Assembly (NCBI RefSeq): GCF_021730395.1
Contig: NC_069367.1
Coordinates: 10,476,501-10,540,500 of the forward strand
Reading direction: 5' to 3'
DNA: 64,000 bases
Source of the DNA: Mercenaria mercenaria
Lineage: Eukaryota; Mollusca; Bivalvia; Venerida; Veneridae
Of the stretch, positions 53,540-64,000 are shown one piece after another (the stretch's first letter is position 1; each line of letters opens with the position of its first letter). Made by a program: the position numbers and the translations under genes. Under the pieces are notes generated by a model that was not told the origin of the DNA, made no database searches, and saw nothing but the letters and a program-made list of their open reading frames with translations.

Positions 53540-56500
53540 GCATTACAAAATGTATAAGGGGTAAGCACTTCCATGTCTATATGTACAACATAAGATTAGA
53601 GACACATTTCGTAGCATACTGGCGCATGTAAATATGCAATGTGTGAAACATTCCATGATTATTTTTTTTGGTGCTCGCTTTCATTCCGTTGTAAGATCAC
53701 ACTGCGACTTTGCAGCTTTATTTTTGTACATATTTATCTTAGGAAGGATGGTCATTCAAATCGAATCTGAGTATATTAGTTAGATATTATGGTCATTAAC
53801 ATTTCTATGAACAATCAGGAAATCGATTTAACCATTCCATACTTCTTAATTAAATTTTTCATCGAAAGAGTCACGTTTCACCGGAGGTATGAAAACTTCC
53901 GCTCTCCAATTTCATATTGCGGAATGTTTTCTGAATTTTTACAATGTTACAGCATGTATATACATCAAAGTCTACAATTTCAAATTGACTTGTATATCTC
54001 AACTTCTTGCAAGTAAAAACTGCCTTTTTCCACTGCTATTGGGCATAAGCACATTTATGTCTATATACAACATTTGTAAGATTAGAGAAACATTTTGTAG
54101 CATTCTGGCGAATGTCAATATGCAATATGTAGAACATTTCATGATTTGTTTGTATTCTCTTTCATTCCGTTTTAAGACCATATTGCGACTTTGCAGCTTT
54201 ATTTTTGTACATATTTATCAAGGGAGGGTGATCATCAAATCGAATCTGAGTACATTAGTTAGATATTATGGTCATTAACATTTCTATGAACAATCAGCAA
54301 ATCGACTTAACCATTGCATACTTCTAAATTAAATTTTTCATCGAAAGTCACGTTTCAGATGTAACTTTAATAAAAATATATCTACACTTTCGAAATTTGT
54401 CAACCACACTATTTCAGAAGATTGATTTGACCGGAGGTATGAAAACTTCAGCTTTCCAGTTTGATATTGCGGAATGTTTTCTAAAATTTTACAATATTAC
54501 AACATGTATGTACATCACTGTCTACAATTCAAATTGGCTTGTATTTCTCTTCGTAGTAATCTGATTCTCATCCTTTTCGGGTTCAGCAGAAGGTATTTTG
54601 GTCTCCTGCTCAACATGAGTCTTTAATTGTGTGAAGCTTACAAAGTACACATATTCGGTCCTGAAAGGTCTGCCCTTAACTTTACATAAAAGCAGTTTAT
54701 ATTTGTAGAGTGTTATCCGTATAAACAAGTCATAGTATAGTTAGATGTCCAATGCAGTAATTAGATTATTACCTAAAGGTAGATTAACAATTAGGTGACA
54801 AGGCAAAATCAGAGTTCTATATCAAATACCATTGTATATACATGTAACTTTACTTTTATCGTAGTTAGCCAATAAAATCTTTGATCTGGGCTCCTGGAAG
54901 GGACCAGGACCACATGTCACCACGCTTTACTGAAATCAGAAAGCTTCATGATATGGATGTCATTTGAAAGCTAACATGAAGCTCTTGACAACAGTATGAA
55001 ACATTTTGCAATTAAATCAAAAGTAATGGTACAACTACAACATAAGTACATGATTAAATTGAAAGAAAATACCGTTATAACGGTGTACGACTGAGTCATA
55101 GGAAAACATGATTATCAAACCAGAACTTTTTCTGCGTGTTCGTGTTGAATATCTAAACTTCTTGCAAGTTAAAACACTGCTTTTCACTACTGTAGGACAT
55201 AAGCACATCCATGTCTATATACAACATTTGTAAGATTAGAGACATATTTCGTAGCATACTTGCTCATGTCAATATGCAGTATGTGGAACATTCTGATTTC
55301 TTTGTGTTCTCTATCATTCCGTTTTAAGACAACATTGCGACTTTGAAGCTTTATTTATCTGAGGAAAGATGGTCATTCAAATTGAATCTGAGTATATTAG
55401 TTGAATATTATGGCCATTAACATTTCTATGAGCAATCAGAAAATCGAGTTACGTTTCAGATATAGCTTTGAAAATATCTACACTCTTGAAATATGTGTAC
55501 CAAACTTTTTCCGAAGATTTACTTGACCGGAGGTATGAAAACTTCCACTTTGCGGAATATTTTCTGAAATTCGACAATGTTGTAAATAATATGTTTGTAC
55601 AGCACTGTCTACAATTTCAAACTGGCTTGTATTTCTCTTCATAGTAACTTCATGCTCTTTCTTTTCGGGTTCAGGACAGGTATATTGATCTTCTTTCAAG
55701 ATGGTTCTTCTACTGAGTCAGATCTTAGAAGAAATATTCATGTTCGGCTCTGTAATGTCTTCATTTAACCTTGCATAAAAGCAGTTTATATCTGTAGCAT
55801 ATCCGTTTAAACAAATCATAGTATAATGAGAGTTCCAATGCAATAATAAGATCATTAGCTTAATTGTAGATTAATTAATAATTGTGTGACAGCAAGGCGA
55901 AAATCACTGTTCCATATCAAATATCAATGTATATAGCTTTTCTTTTATAAAACGTAGCTATTTGCTCTGGGCTCCTAGACGGCGTCAGGACCACATGTCA
56001 CCACGCTTTACTGAAATCAGAAAGCTTCATGACAGGAATGTCATTTGAAAGCTTACGTGACGCCCTTGACCTCAGTATGAAACATTTTGCAATTAAAGCA
56101 AAACGGACGGTACAACAACTACATAAATACATGATGAAATTGAAAAAAAATGCCTTTGAAGTGGTGTACGACTGAATCACTGGAAAACATGATTCTCAAA
56201 TCAGAACTTTTTCTGCGTGTTCACGTTGAATATCTGAACTTCTTGCAAGCTAAAACACTGCTTTTCACTACTCAACAACAACATAAGTACATGAAGAAGT
56301 TGAAAAAATATCCGTTGTAGCGGTGTTCGACTGACTCATTGGTAAACTTGATTATCAAATCACATTATTTTCTGCGTGTACATATTGAATATTCTATCTT
56401 CTGACATCTTAAAACACTGCTTTTCACTACTGAAGGACATAAGCACATTCATGTCTATATACAACATTTGTAAGATTAGAGACATATTTCGTAGCATACT

Positions 56501-58000
56501 GCTCATGTCAATATGCAGTATGTGGAACATTCTAATTTCTTTGTGTTCTGTATCATTCCGTTTTAAGACAACATTGCAACTTTGAAGCTTTATTAATCTG
56601 AGGAAGGATGGTCATTCAAATTGAATCTGAGTACATAAGTTGAATATTATGGACATGAACATTTCTATGAACAATCGGTAAATCGAGTTACGTTTCAGAT
56701 ATAACTTTGAAAATAACTACACTTTTGAAATATGTCTACCAAACTTTTGCAGAAGATTAACTTGACCGGAGGTATGAAAACTTCCTCTTTGCGGAATATT
56801 TCTGAAATTCGGCAATGTTGCAATGCGTATGTACATCACTGTCTACAATTTCAACTTGGCTTGTATTTCTCTTCATAGTAACATGCTTTTCATTCTCTTC
56901 GGGTTCCGGACATAGTATAATTAGATGTCCAATGCAGTAATAAGATCATTAGCTTAATTGTAGATTAATAATTTGGTGACAGCAAGGCGAAAAATCACTG
57001 TTCCATATCAAATATCAATGTATATAGCTTTACTTTTATCCTCATTGGAAAACTTGATTATCAAATCAAAAAAAATTCTGCGTGTACATATTCTAACTTC
57101 TTGCAAGTTAAAACACTGCTTTTCACTACTATTGAACCTAAACACATCCATGTCTATATACAACATTTGTAAGATTAGAGACATATTTCGTAGCATACTG
57201 GCTCATGTCAATATGCAGTATGTGGAACATTCTGATTTCTTTGTGTTCTCTATCATTTCGTTTTAAGACAACATTGCGACTTTGTTGCTTTATTTTACTA
57301 CATATTTATGTGAGGAAGGATAGTCATTCAAAACTGAATCTGAGTTGAATATTCTAGTCATTAACATTTCTCTGAACAATCAGTATACATATTGGTCCTG
57401 GAAGGTCTACATTTAACATTACATAAATACAGCTTATATATCTAGCATAGTATCCGTATAAACTAGTCATATTATAATTAGATGTCCAATTCAGTGATTA
57501 GATCACATTAAGTGTAGATTGACCATTATTTGCTGACAATGCAGAAAATACTGTTCTATATCAAATATCAATGTATATGTATGTTACTTTACTTTTATCA
57601 TGGTAGGCCAATAAAATCTGTGGCCTTGGCTCCTGGACGGCCCCAAGACCACATGTCACCACGCTTTACTTGAAGCAGAAAGTGCCATAATATGGATAAC
57701 ATTTGAAAGATAACGTAATGCCATTGGCAAAAGTATGAAAAATTTTGAAATTAACTAAAAAAACGGTAGTACAACAGAATAAGAACATGTAGAAAATGAA
57801 AAAAAAAGTCCGTTGTAGCAGTGTTCGATCATTCTCATCCATCAGATGTTCGTCAAAATCCCGAGACGAACCTTCCGGGGAACCACGGTAGACCTCTGGT
57901 ATGCGAGAATGTGTTCGACTGGAACATTGGAAAACTTGCATATCAAATAAGAACTTTTTTTTTCTGCGTGTTTGATTTGAATATCTTATAATAAGGTATC
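53540..58000. repeat. Segmental tandem duplication, ~1.1-kb basic unit with internal gains and losses
   Basis: CCGGAGGTATGAAAACTTC occurs at 53881, 54431, 55527 and 56766. ACAACATTTGTAAGATTAGAG occurs at about 54068, 55218, 56460 and 57160, and GACCACATGTCACCACGCTT at about 54910, 55990 and 57650. The copies are 85-95% alike by eye but differ in length because pieces were lost or added. Minus-strand coding-like traces recur in the copies (ETKIPSAEPEKDENQ; EPEKKEHEVTMKRNTSQFEI), which suggests a duplicated piece of a gene rather than a pure satellite. Confidence 0.85.
57816..57912 (-). pseudogene. Exon-like block present only in the last copy of the duplication
   Basis: On the minus strand the block reads THSRIPEVYRGSPEGSSR then DFDEHLMDENDR, with codon-like composition and a CCGG-rich core unlike the AT-rich surroundings. 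GTGTTCGA occurs on both sides (about 57821 and 57910); the other copies have a single GTGT(A/T)CGACT at this place. No family recognised. Confidence 0.4.
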
Positions 58001-58220
58001 CGATCCACAAATTGATAAATATCGATGTCTGGCGACCGCATGTTTTTTGTATCCTTTGAAAGTGCTGTATCTACTGAACAAGATTTAGTAAATAAAATAA
58101 CAAGAAATCATCGGATATGCAAGAATCATAACAGCCATTTTCATGACTGCGAAATGATAACTATTACAGTCTATTTAGATGACTGGATTTCATTTGAAGT
58201 ATCAATAACGACAATAAAGC

Positions 58221-58251
58221 AATAAATAAATAAATAAATAAATAAATAAAA
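58221..58251. repeat. AAAT microsatellite
   Basis: About seven AAAT units. Confidence 0.95.
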
Positions 58252-59632
58252 ATATATAACAAGTTTTGTCATGTAATTTGTTTTCTTCTGTAGACAATAC
58301 ATTTTAAATGATACCAAACTTATATGAGCTTACCAGGCATCAACATTTGATATATTTTAATAGTATTGTTATATAGAACTTGCTTATTTGTGAATCGGAT
58401 ACTTTTACTTGCAAGTTTAAAAAAACTCAGCTCTTTCACTGCTACATGTACCTTAAAACAATTGATAAGAAATATATGACCAGTTGCTCGATTTCCTTGC
58501 AATAGGGTTCTATTGGAATTATTTATTAGTATAAAAATGCAGGAGAGTTTTATATAACAGCACAGCAACTTATCCCATGTTGAGTAAACACAGAGAGACA
58601 ACCCTTATTATATTATATATTATAGTCCAATGAGAGTTACATTACATGATAAACACCTTTAATGGAAAAAGTAAAAGACATATTCTTCACTGCACAAATC
58701 TAGAATACTGTACAAAAATAATAAAAAACTGACACTTTAATTGAAGAATTGGTTTAGATTGTCAACGCATTGCAAGCCCTCATTCATTTTCAGTTTAATT
58801 TCTTTAAAGTATGTTTATTTAATTCTCCGTTTCATTAATTCTTTTTGGAAAACTGTTCCAGTCTCGAACAGCTTGATAAAAGAAAGTGTTTGACATAATG
58901 CGGCAGTTTGTTTACTATTATAGGAGTATACTGTTGTGACCAGAATAAAATTATCTTAAAGAAGGAAAGTTGTTCTTAAAACATTTTTTAGTGTCAATTG
59001 TTTTGCTCTGTTCTCAACATTAAGCTTGGAAGTTCCAAGAAGTTACAATGAAACCCATGAATAAAGCTAACATCATCTATTTTTCAGCTGTTTGAGAGAC
59101 CAATGTACCGTGACAAAAATAGCATTACACTAACAATGTTATTCCAGTCCGGTATTACGATATAGGATCTCGTTTAAACAACGAAAATGACCGAAGCCAT
59201 CGAATACTATTGATACTTTTTGACCTTGCTTTCTGTATGATTGCATTGGCAAGCCGGGATCCAGTGTCGGGTTGAGCTGCCGAAATGAAATATTCGAATC
59301 CTTCGCCGGTGACTTGTATATAATTTTGCTTTACAGTCTGTCAACTTTTTTTTATTTTTGGATGAAGACTTCATTTATTTTATACAATTAGATTAGATCT
59401 AACAATAAAGTGAAATTTTAAAAATTGCAAACGTCCAACATTTCTTTTTTCAGTGAACTACATGTATAAATACAGAATGAAATTTAAACGTAAAACAGAA
59501 ACATTTGGAAGACTTAATGTTTTGACGTGTTTTAACCAAAGAGAAAAGACAAAATGAATATCTCACGAATGAGTAAATGATCAACTACTGTATCAAACGC
59601 GTTCTCTAGGTCCAACAAATCATTCCTTATAT
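58252..59632. other. No gene recognised
   Basis: AT-rich DNA. No exon with splice support, tandem repeat or transposon end was found. Confidence 0.35.
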
Positions 59633-59900
59633 GACCCGCGCCATGAGAAAACCAACATAGTGGGTTTGCGACCAGCATGGATCCGGACCAGCCTGCGCGG
59701 ATGACCAGCATGGATCCAGACCAGCCTGCGCATCCGCGGATTCTGGTCAGGATCCATGCTGTTCGCTTTCAAAACCTATTGGAATTAGAGAAACTGTTAG
59801 CGAACAGCATGGATTCTGACCAGACTACGCGGATGCGCAGGCTGGTCTGGATCCATGCTGGTCGCAAACCCACTATGTTGGTTTTCTCATGGCACGGCTC
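59633..59900. mobile_element. Palindromic MITE (GCCATGAGAAAACCAACATA family), copy 1
   Basis: The left CGCCATGAGAAAACCAACAT and right ATGTTGGTTTTCTCATGGCA pair along almost the whole length. Each arm holds GCGACCAGCATGGATCC and GACCAGCCTGCGC, and the loop is near TTGGAATTAGAGAAACTG. The left arm has an extra tandem copy of the block GACCAGCATGGATCC(G/A)GACC. Confidence 0.92.
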
Positions 59901-61376
59901 TTATGATCTTTTAGAGGTTTGACTTCCAATGTAGTCTGACAGATTCATTAGGCGGTAATCGGTGGAGTAATTACATCTAAAATCACACAAAGTATCTTCT
60001 TTCAGTAGAAGGAAAGATTTTAGTTGACTATGTATAGAGCTTACAATTAATAACAGGAGTTAGATACACAACTTGTATTGTTTTTTAAACACTGTTTAGT
60101 TCTCTAGGCACAGTATATTACTGGTGATAGAGCTATTCACTAAAATGTTACATGTATCTAAAAAGTGTGCAGCATTGTTGGATACTTTCTAAACCAGTAT
60201 AATCTTTTTGGGCCAGTTTAGTTTGCACTATTGTTTGCATACATACCCTTCACTAAATGCACCAAGTCTAAATTCGCTGAATTTAATTCTGTTGGGGGTT
60301 TCTTTTCTTACAGAACTGTTTGAAACGGACTGAGTCAACATTGTATAGGATGTGAGACAAATGTTATTTTTTCTACTAAATAAGAAAAAAATAAACTGCC
60401 ACAATTTTAGCAAACGAGTGAACATACTTGACAAATCACTTAGTTTCAGTTTATAAATAAAATAATCAATTTAATATTGTAGTTTTTCAAAGATCTCATC
60501 TCAATTTTGTATGTTTATATACGTGCCATGCTAAGGTTTTTTTTAAACAACACTTTAAATGGTCAGTAAGTCCAAACGGAGGAGTACTAGACTGAACAAT
60601 GGTTTTTCTGAATTATTACTTAAAATATGATCTAATAATGCTTGAGAGGAAGCCGAAGTTCTTACAAGTACGAGCCTTAATAATCTGTTTTAAGTTAAAT
60701 TTTTAAGTAGCTGTTTAGTTTTTTAATCTAAGTGTTTGTTTAGGTGGTATTTAAACAACGGCTTCACTTAAAGTTTATCCTTCTCCATCTCACTTGTTTC
60801 GGAAGTCGTCAATACATCATATATACAGGTACAACCCATCCTACCTGACCCCCTGTCTCGGTTCTTCCGGATCATCTGTATATACGTGATACGTGATTCA
60901 GGAACATCTTAGCTTTCTGTTACCTACAGTTTCGTGCAAGTGATATTAAATAAAACTCAAAATAAATGTGGGATTCATCTCTGATGCAAAATAAATCAAA
61001 CAAACTAGCACGTATATAGAAAGTAAAGCGACCTCTCAGTTGAAGCATCTCAAATGAAAGGAATTTATCCAGTAAAGTTTAAGCCAATGTTGAACATATT
61101 CAAAATAACTTCAATTAACGCACACTCTTCTCATACCAAGTGGGTGGTGTGGGGTGGGGAGAAGAGGGGTAGTCGAGCTAACGGTTCTATGCAATTGTGA
61201 TCTTCAACTTTCATCATCGTATTTTTGTAGTTTCAACATTCTTTATTGTGGTTTCGGGAGGGAAAAAAGATGACTAAAAAGAAATACCGTATAAGTATGA
61301 CGCAGGCTGAGTGTGAGTCTCTTATAGCTAACCTCGAAACGCATATAGTACACAATGAGCCATTGAACTAATTGTT
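59901..61376. other. No gene recognised
   Basis: AT-rich DNA. The minus-strand frame at 60228-60434 has no supporting signals. A GGTGTGGGGTGGGGAG stretch near 61147 is the only compositional oddity. Confidence 0.35.
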
Positions 61377-61860
61377 AGATCATGGGTTAAGGCCACAAAC
61401 TGAGTTTGAAGATCAAAAATGGCCTTCATATTTCGTGTCTGGAGGATAACTTGATAACCATTCAAAGTATTGACGTCAGTCTTGTCATATAAATAGGTTG
61501 TGATGAGCGCAAGAACCATGTCTGTAGGTCAAGGGTCAATATCGCAGCAAGATCGAATTCCTTTGTCATATTTCGTTTCTGGGGATATAAGTAGGCCTAG
61601 GTGGCAAAGTTGGCGGTGGGTAGAGCACATGAACTTGGTTGATAGATCAAAGGTCAAGGTCACATATTGAGTTTGAATCTGCCCATCGTATGTTTTTGCC
61701 ACTGCCGCAACCCCAAAAGGAAAATTATTGTGCTTTAGTATTTGACTGCATGAAGTTGGTTGGTAGGTCAATGGCAAAGGTCCCAAATTTCAAATCTGTC
61801 TTTTGTATATTGTGTTCGGAGTACAACTTCTAACTATTCAAGGTATTGACCTTAAACTCT
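61377..61860. repeat. Diverged dispersed repeat with GGTCAAGGTCA words, ~3 units
   Basis: Units of about 150-160 bp share (A/T)GATC..GTCAA(G/A)GTCA, CATATTTCGT(G/T)TCTGG or TATATTGTGTTCGGAG, and CTATTCAAGGTATTGAC. The tandem structure is worn. Confidence 0.6.
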
Positions 61861-62720
61861 TGTGGGTGATGATGCGGCGATTTATGGAAGGCAACAATTA
61901 ACATTAGCCACCCCCACCACACACACATACACTCACTAATCCCCTCTTCCCCCACTCAAATAAAATCACTTTTAGTTATTTGTGCTTTAGGATCCATCGT
62001 CGACCCCGCGCAATCTCCCACCAATCCGTACTGATATTGCACGACGCTGCAACAACAATTAGATAGTCACAGTAAATTTAATGTTCCTTATGACACCGCC
62101 TGGAATTTGTATAAATCGCAAAATACACCAGCTGACATAACCTTGTTTGGCTCAAAACTTGTTTAACCGAGAGGATGGTCCTACTTGCAGTGGCCAGCAC
62201 ACAAATACACACAATATGTGAGTATAGATTTTAGGGGAATTTACTGTCAATTGTTATCATTGTTAACTTTTATTGAGATGAAATATAATTAGAAATGATG
62301 TGTTCGAATCTGAAATATGGTTTGAGCACAGTACTTATCAGCTCAAGTGGAACACTCTTTCAACCAGTACAATGAGTAGCAACTTCCAACATATTTTATA
62401 AAAACTATAGTTAGACGCGGTGTATGTGTTGAAAAAAATAAAGCCACGTTTGATCTGCTTGACGAGACGAATGTCTATCATATTTTAAGGCATATTAGTT
62501 TTGCTCAACATGGTGATTGTCTTGAAAAATGAAATGCCATCTTTTAAGTCACATTTGATTTGTCAAACATGGCGACTGCCTTGAAAAATTAAACACTTGG
62601 CAAGTAGAATACTATCTTTAATGTAACGCTCAACGTAATGAATGTCTTGAAAAGATACCATTTCAACCTACGTTTGATCTGCTCGATGTGGCGGATGTCT
62701 TTAAAGATATGATACTATTT
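61861..62720. other. No gene recognised
   Basis: A CA/CCACC-rich stretch (61905-61945) and repeated TTTGATCTGCT(T/C)GA and GATGTCTT(G/T)AAA words at about 62449-62705, which form a faint 80-90-bp periodicity. Confidence 0.35.
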
Positions 62721-62955
62721 GAGCCGTGCCATGAGAAAACCAACATAGTGGCTTTGCGACCAACATGGATCCAGACCAGCCTGCGCATCCGCGCAGTCTG
62801 GTCAGGATCCATGCTGTTCGCTTTCAAAGCCTATTGGAAATAGAGAAATTGTAAGCGAACAGCATGGATCCTGACCAGACTGCGCAGATGCGCAGGCTGG
62901 TCTGAATCCATGCTGGTCGCAAAGCTACTATGTTGGTTTTCCCATGGCGCGGCTC
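62721..62955. mobile_element. Palindromic MITE, copy 2, 4-bp duplication
   Basis: It starts GAGCCGTGCCATGAGAAAAC and ends with the inverse (TTTCCCATGGCGCGGCTC). ATTT flanks both sides (62717-62720 and 62956-62959). The arms contain the smaller palindrome GGATCCAGACCAGCCTGCGC..GGTCAGGATCC, so it is a hairpin made of hairpins. Confidence 0.93.
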
Positions 62956-63393
62956 ATTTTAAGCTCTTTTAAAGTAAAATACAATTTCCTTTGTTTTCTT
63001 TGAAGCTACACTGCAAATAAAACCCAACACACTAAATCTGTTTCCTAATGAAACTAAAATGTCATAATTTTATCCGAGAAAATTTGCTCAGCAGCAAAAA
63101 TCAAATATCTTCTTTATTTTGGTTTAAGATTTAAAAAAAAGTCAGATCTATTCTACATTTCTAATATAGAAAGACATTTGAGAATCTGTATGTCATGGTG
63201 AAAGGAAATGTGTGAATTATGAATATAAAAATTTATCGAAATACTATGGATACGTTCAAGCTACAAAACTGTACTATTGAGAATGTTTTGACAAAGAATA
63301 CAGATGATCTAAAGTAGTACAATCCAAGTTTTATTTGTTTGTTTGTTTGATTGGTTGTTTGAAACTAGAGAAATCTACTTTCCCTTGGCTAGC
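62956..63393. other. No gene recognised
   Basis: AT-rich spacer with a TTTGTTTGTTTG run near 63335. Confidence 0.3.
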
Positions 63394-63572
63394 CCTTATC
63401 ATGCTGGACACGATTGATTCTACCTTTGCGACCAGTGTAGACCTGGTCATGATCTGCACTGTTCTCCGTTCAGTCAGTACCAGTTTGGTAAGCACCCCTT
63501 TTAATAGTTAATGGTACCGTCCAAATTGAAAGATAGACCAGTTCATTATAGAAATTCAGCAGGGTAAGGTCT
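63394..63572. mobile_element. Palindromic MITE-like repeat (GACCAGTGCAGACC family), copy 4
   Basis: TTATCATGCTGGACACGATT and TTTGCGACCAGTGTAGACC open it; TAAGCACCCCTTTTAATAG and CAGCAGGGTAAG close it. The middle of the palindrome (the ACATCCGTGCAGG part) is deleted. Confidence 0.75.
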
Positions 63573-64000
63573 AGAGAAAATGTATGACCGAAGCTGCTGA
63601 GAGGCTATATCGTTGATCAATACTGCAATTGAATTACTTCCCTGTGTTATCGACGTTCCGGCGAGCTCTCCAGAGTTCTTTATGACACAGTGTAGAACAG
63701 CCATAGCAAGAGGGGAAATTCTCTAATAGAAACGACGGATAATGGAAAATGTGAGTATATGCCTTTTTTATTTGCTTTATTGAACAGTTTTATTGCGCTG
63801 GATTTAAGCAAGAAATTTCTCTTTGAGAAATATTTGTTCTTGTTTTATATACTAGCACTTTTTGTATTTGTTTTGAGGGAGTATATTTGTTGTTGTACAT
63901 ATAGAATGCATTAAAATTTTGGAAGTATTTTGACGCAGCATTTTACTGTCTGTTTGTAGGATTTTCCTGAACTTCCCTTTTATTGAATTGTCGATATTTA
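63573..64000. other. Right edge, no supported gene
   Basis: ATGGAAAAT followed by GTGAGT at about 63742 could be a first coding exon of a plus-strand gene beyond the window, but three codons are not enough to call it. Confidence 0.25.

Noticed and set aside
62175-62217. ATG with a hydrophobic start (MVLLAVASTQIH) ending at a GTGAGT donor
   Set aside because: Only 14 codons, no second exon recognised downstream, no supporting context.
63742-63756. ATGGAAAAT followed by GTGAGT as a possible first coding exon
   Set aside because: Three codons cannot be told from chance; the continuation would be outside the window.
1-64000. LTR retrotransposons or retroviral copies
   Set aside because: No paired direct terminal repeats, primer-binding site or gag-pol motifs were recognised in the window.

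Overview
The window is nuclear DNA from an invertebrate, most likely a bivalve mollusc and probably a venerid clam. This is an inference from the AT-rich, intron-heavy layout and from the repeat families, including tRNA-derived SINEs with a CAAA-rich tail and rolling-circle-like elements ending in GGTGAGCTAAAAA. No rRNA, canonical tRNA, CRISPR array or bacterial-type gene was seen. Most long open frames in the window are chance frames in repeats. The real host genes are split into short exons that had to be recognised by protein similarity and checked by splice phase.

Two host genes are supported, both on the minus strand. (1) A secreted IgGFc-binding-domain protein occupies 1897-7668. It has a two-exon signal peptide, one large domain exon and two cysteine-rich exons, all in matching splice phase, and it continues past the left edge. 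Its large exon has one frame break near 4970. (2) TRAPPC1 (Bet5), a core subunit of the TRAPP vesicle-tethering complex, is encoded by exons at 36564-36662, 27442-27512, 25244-25382 and 21841-21969. The exons join in phase to an intact 145-residue protein stretched over 14.8 kb because its introns are full of transposons.

Layout: 0-8 kb is the IgGFc gene. 8-16 kb is repeat-rich DNA (a 350-bp tandem array, SINEs, tRNA-like pieces, a compound minisatellite, a palindromic MITE). 16.3-21.6 kb is a nested stack: a minisatellite-bearing element interrupted by a 3.9-kb insertion with a decayed unknown gene, which itself holds a SINE and another minisatellite element. 21.8-36.7 kb is TRAPPC1 with five further minisatellite-bearing or tandem elements and three terminal-inverted-repeat (TIR) transposons in its introns. 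36.7-50.5 kb is two large TIR elements almost side by side, the first starting only about 50 bp upstream of the TRAPPC1 start codon. 50.7-58 kb is diverged tandem arrays, including a roughly 1.1-kb segmental duplication. 58-64 kb is mostly featureless DNA with palindromic MITEs.

The most unusual object is the 5.7-kb element at 36714-42445. It has about 115-bp TIRs and an exact 9-bp target duplication. Inside are exons for the first and last blocks of an SGNH-hydrolase, a PHD finger, a 519-codon open frame from a non-LTR retrotransposon (endonuclease end plus start of reverse transcriptase) and a long array of the same CTGCTGACC motif that makes up its own termini. I see no transposase in it. 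A second candidate for novelty is the decayed protein at 17.4-20.2 kb, which has coiled-coil, DGTTR and SDRASNEK motifs and a Tudor-like tail, and matches no family I can name.
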